From the NCBI GenBank assembly GCA_022572105.1, contig JACZWN010000018.1, positions 1 through 25,603 of the forward strand: a stretch of DNA of 25,603 bases, given 5' to 3'. Shown one piece after another: positions 23,487-25,603 of this stretch. Position 1 is the first letter of the stretch. Every line of letters begins with the position of its first letter. The notes under the pieces were generated by a model. The model saw nothing but the letters and a program-made list of their open reading frames with translations, made no database searches and had not been told where the DNA came from. The translations under genes and the position numbers were made by a program. Origin of the DNA: Pseudomonadota bacterium (lineage in GTDB: Bacteria > Pseudomonadota > Alphaproteobacteria > Kiloniellales > J153).

Positions 23487-24401
23487 ATGCGCATCATCGT
23501 GATGGGGCAACAGGCCTTCGGCAAGGCGGTGCTCGAGGCCATGCTGGCGCGCGGCGACCATGTGGTCGCGGTCCACTGCGCGCCGGACAAGGAGGGCCGT
23601 CCGGCCGACCCCATAAAGGTCTTCGCGCTCGAGAAGGGCCTGCCGGTCCATCAGCCGGCCTCCTACAAGGACCCGGCGGCGCTCGAGGCATTGCGCGCGC
23701 TCGAGGCCGACCTTTGCGTCATGGCCTTCGTCACCATCTTCGTGCCGGAAGAGGCGCGCGACATCCCGACCCACGGCTCGATCTGCTTCCATCCCTCGCT
23801 CCTGCCCCTGCACCGGGGGCCGAGCTCGATCAACTGGCCGATCATCGGCGGTGCGACCAAGACGGGGATCACCGTCTTCTACCCCAGCGACGGCCTGGAC
23901 GAGGGCGACATCCTGCTCCAGAAGGAGGTCGAGATCGGCCCCGACGACACGCTCGGCAGCGTCTATTTCGACAAGATCTTTGCGCTCGGCGTCGACGCCA
24001 TGCTGGAATCGGTCGACCTCATCCGCGCCGGCAAGGCGCCGCGCACTGCCCAGGACCACTCCAAGGCGAACTATCAGTCCTGGTGCAAGCGCGCGCACGC
24101 CGAGATCGACTGGAGCAAGCCGGCGGGCGAGGTCTACAACCTGATCCGCGGCACCAATCCACAGCCGGGCGCCTGGACCACCTATCAGGGCAAGACCCTG
24201 CAGATCTTCGATTCGTCCAAGGTCGGCGGCGCCACTGGCCAGCCGGGCGAGGTCACCGAGGTCACGGGCGAGAGTTTTACGGTCGCGGCCCAGGGCGGCG
24301 CGATCCTCATCAAGCGCGTGCGCCCCGAGGGCGAGGGCAAGATCGCGGCCGGCGACTTCGCCACAAACACCGGGCTTTCCGTGGGGGCAAAGCTCGGTTG
24401 A
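23487..24401 (+). CDS. Stand-alone 10-formyl-THF hydrolase/formyltransferase-domain protein
   Basis: The 304-residue protein resembles the N-terminal hydrolase domain of 10-formyltetrahydrofolate dehydrogenase (ALDH1L): Rossmann start IIVMGQQAFGKAVLEAM, then FHPSLLPLHRGPSSINWPII (101-120) with catalytic His102, and DGLDEGDILLQ (135-145) with Asp138. The position two before the His is Cys100, not the Asn of Met-tRNA formyltransferase (NVHASLLP), which points to the hydrolase type (Ile in the mammalian enzyme). A C-terminal Formyl_trans_C-like domain (about 208-300) has IRGTNPQPGAW. The carrier-protein and aldehyde dehydrogenase domains of ALDH1L are absent. ATG 23487 follows a run of G at 23475-23482. 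It would release formate from, or move formyl to or from, tetrahydrofolate. A Met-tRNA formyltransferase paralogue is the alternative. Confidence 0.8.
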   Translation: MRIIVMGQQAFGKAVLEAMLARGDHVVAVHCAPDKEGRPADPIKVFALEKGLPVHQPASYKDPAALEALRALEADLCVMAFVTIFVPEEARDIPTHGSICFHPSLLPLHRGPSSINWPIIGGATKTGITVFYPSDGLDEGDILLQKEVEIGPDDTLGSVYFDKIFALGVDAMLESVDLIRAGKAPRTAQDHSKANYQSWCKRAHAEIDWSKPAGEVYNLIRGTNPQPGAWTTYQGKTLQIFDSSKVGGATGQPGEVTEVTGESFTVAAQGGAILIKRVRPEGEGKIAAGDFATNTGLSVGAKLG

Positions 24402-24463
24402 GCCCTGGCCCATATCTGATAGAACCAACAACACAATAATCAAGGCTTTGGGGGAAATTTCCG

Positions 24464-25603
24464 ATGCCGAAAAGCGACATTGAGATCGCGCGCGAAGCCA
24501 CCATGCGGCCGATCGTGGAGGTCGGAGAGAAACTTGGGCTTCCGGCCGAGTCGCTGATCCAGTACGGCCCGTACAAGGCCAAAGTATCCATCGACCACAT
24601 CAATTCCCTGCGGGACCGTCCCGACGGCAAGCTGATCCTGGTTACCGCGATCACGCCGACACCCGCCGGCGAGGGCAAGACCACGACCACGGTGGGCCTG
24701 GGGGACGCGCTGAACCGGCTGGGCAAGGCGGCGACGATCTGCCTGCGCGAGCCCTCGCTCGGCCCGTGCTTCGGCTTGAAGGGCGGCGCGGCCGGGGGCG
24801 GCTACGCCCAGGTCGTGCCCATGGAGGACATCAACCTGCACTTCACCGGCGACTTCCACGCCATCGGGGTCGCCAACAACCTGCTGGCGGCGCTCATCGA
24901 CAACCACGTCTACTGGGGCAACGAGCTCGGCATCGACCCGCGGCGCATCGCCTGGCGCCGCGTCATGGACATGAACGAGCGCGCGCTGCGCTCGATCGTG
25001 TGCTCGCTGGGGGGCGTCGCCAACGGTTATCCGCGCGAGGACGGCTTCGACATCACGGTCGCCTCCGAGGTGATGGCGATCTTCTGCCTGGCCAACGACC
25101 TGAAGGACCTGGAAGAGCGCCTGGGCAGGATCGTGGTCGCCCAGACCCGCGCGCGCGAGCCGGTGCACGCGCGCGACCTGAAGGCGCCGGGCCCCATGAG
25201 CGTGCTCTTGAAGGACGCGCTGGCGCCCAATCTGGTGCAGACCCTGGAGAACAACCCGGCGTTCATCCACGGCGGGCCGTTCGCCAACATCGCCCACGGC
25301 TGCAACTCGGTGATCGCGACCAAGGCCGCCTTGAAGCTGGCCGACTACGTGGTCACCGAGGCCGGTTTCGGCGCCGACCTGGGGGCCGAGAAGTTCTTCG
25401 ACATCAAGTGCCGCAAGGCCGGGCTCAGTCCCGCCGCGACGGTCATGGTGGCCACCGTGCGCGCCTTGAAGATGCACGGCGGGGTCGGCAAGGCCGACCT
25501 GGGCGCGGAGAACGTGGCCGCGGTCGCGGCCGGCTGCGCCAACCTCAAGCGCCACGTCGACAACGTGACCGGCTTCGGCGTCCCGGTGGTGGTCGCGATC
25601 AAC
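24464..25603 (+). CDS. fhs: Formate--tetrahydrofolate ligase, N-terminal part
   Basis: The first 380 codons are open to the window edge with no stop; the full family length is about 555-560. The ATP-binding loop TPAGEGKTTT is at 66-75, followed by REPSLGPCFGLKGGAAGGG (95-113) and EDINLHFTGDFHAIG (121-135), then NIAHGCNSVIAT and EAGFGADLGAEKFFDIKCR, all typical of the enzyme that makes 10-formyl-THF from formate, THF and ATP. ATG 24464 has GGGGGAA (24450-24456) seven bases ahead. It lies 62 bp after the hydrolase-like gene and appears to be in the same operon, which would feed formate released by the formyl-CoA steps into the C1 pool. Confidence 0.96.
   Translation, partial: MPKSDIEIAREATMRPIVEVGEKLGLPAESLIQYGPYKAKVSIDHINSLRDRPDGKLILVTAITPTPAGEGKTTTTVGLGDALNRLGKAATICLREPSLGPCFGLKGGAAGGGYAQVVPMEDINLHFTGDFHAIGVANNLLAALIDNHVYWGNELGIDPRRIAWRRVMDMNERALRSIVCSLGGVANGYPREDGFDITVASEVMAIFCLANDLKDLEERLGRIVVAQTRAREPVHARDLKAPGPMSVLLKDALAPNLVQTLENNPAFIHGGPFANIAHGCNSVIATKAALKLADYVVTEAGFGADLGAEKFFDIKCRKAGLSPAATVMVATVRALKMHGGVGKADLGAENVAAVAAGCANLKRHVDNVTGFGVPVVVAIN

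Noticed and set aside
1..25603. CRISPR arrays, prophage, insertion sequences, toxin-antitoxin or other defence modules.
   Set aside because: No regularly spaced repeats, transposase or integrase motifs, terminal inverted repeats, or defence-type domains were seen on either strand.

Overview
The window is GC-rich, almost fully coding DNA with many GTG and TTG starts. It looks like a chromosomal segment of an alphaproteobacterium, possibly Rhodospirillales. That placement is inferred from the gene families (a RibA with a RibB-like N-terminal segment, YciB, TctABC/BUG uptake systems, a CoxMSL set resembling that of Oligotropha) and not from any marker gene. No rRNA, tRNA, CRISPR array, insertion sequence or phage gene was seen.

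Left third (1-7450): the 5' end of a ribA-like gene (minus), an arylformamidase-like alpha/beta hydrolase, an orphan OmpR-type response regulator, an MFS transporter (minus), then a plus-strand run of a metallo-beta-lactamase-fold hydrolase, a class I methyltransferase overlapping it, a membrane-anchored class III nucleotide cyclase with unusual active-site residues, and a zinc-ribbon methyltransferase.

Middle (7714-16700, all minus): yciB, then coxM-coxS-coxL, the three subunits of an aerobic Mo/Cu carbon monoxide dehydrogenase with a form-I-type active-site loop (SYRCSFR), then an XdhC/CoxI-type maturation protein. After a 360-bp gap follows a complete tripartite carboxylate uptake system, tctC-tctB-tctA.

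Right third (16879-25603, all plus): a secreted Pro/Ala-rich protein with a six-Cys C-terminal domain, a small tail-anchored protein of unknown function, then a C1 operon: GntR/FCD regulator, a ThDP-dependent lyase, a formyl-CoA transferase (Frc-like), a stand-alone 10-formyl-tetrahydrofolate hydrolase-like protein, and formate-tetrahydrofolate ligase, which runs off the window.

How they may work together: a GTATAC-centred palindrome lies directly upstream of both gntR and tctC. I infer that the GntR protein controls both its own operon and the Tct importer, so that a carboxylate is imported, exchanged onto CoA by the Frc-like enzyme, and cleaved by the ThDP enzyme to formyl-CoA, with formate or formyl groups passing into the folate C1 pool. 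The ThDP enzyme does not look like classical oxalyl-CoA decarboxylase, so the substrate could be oxalate or a 2-hydroxy acid. The CO dehydrogenase operon lies between the two proposed regulon arms; whether it is functionally linked is open.
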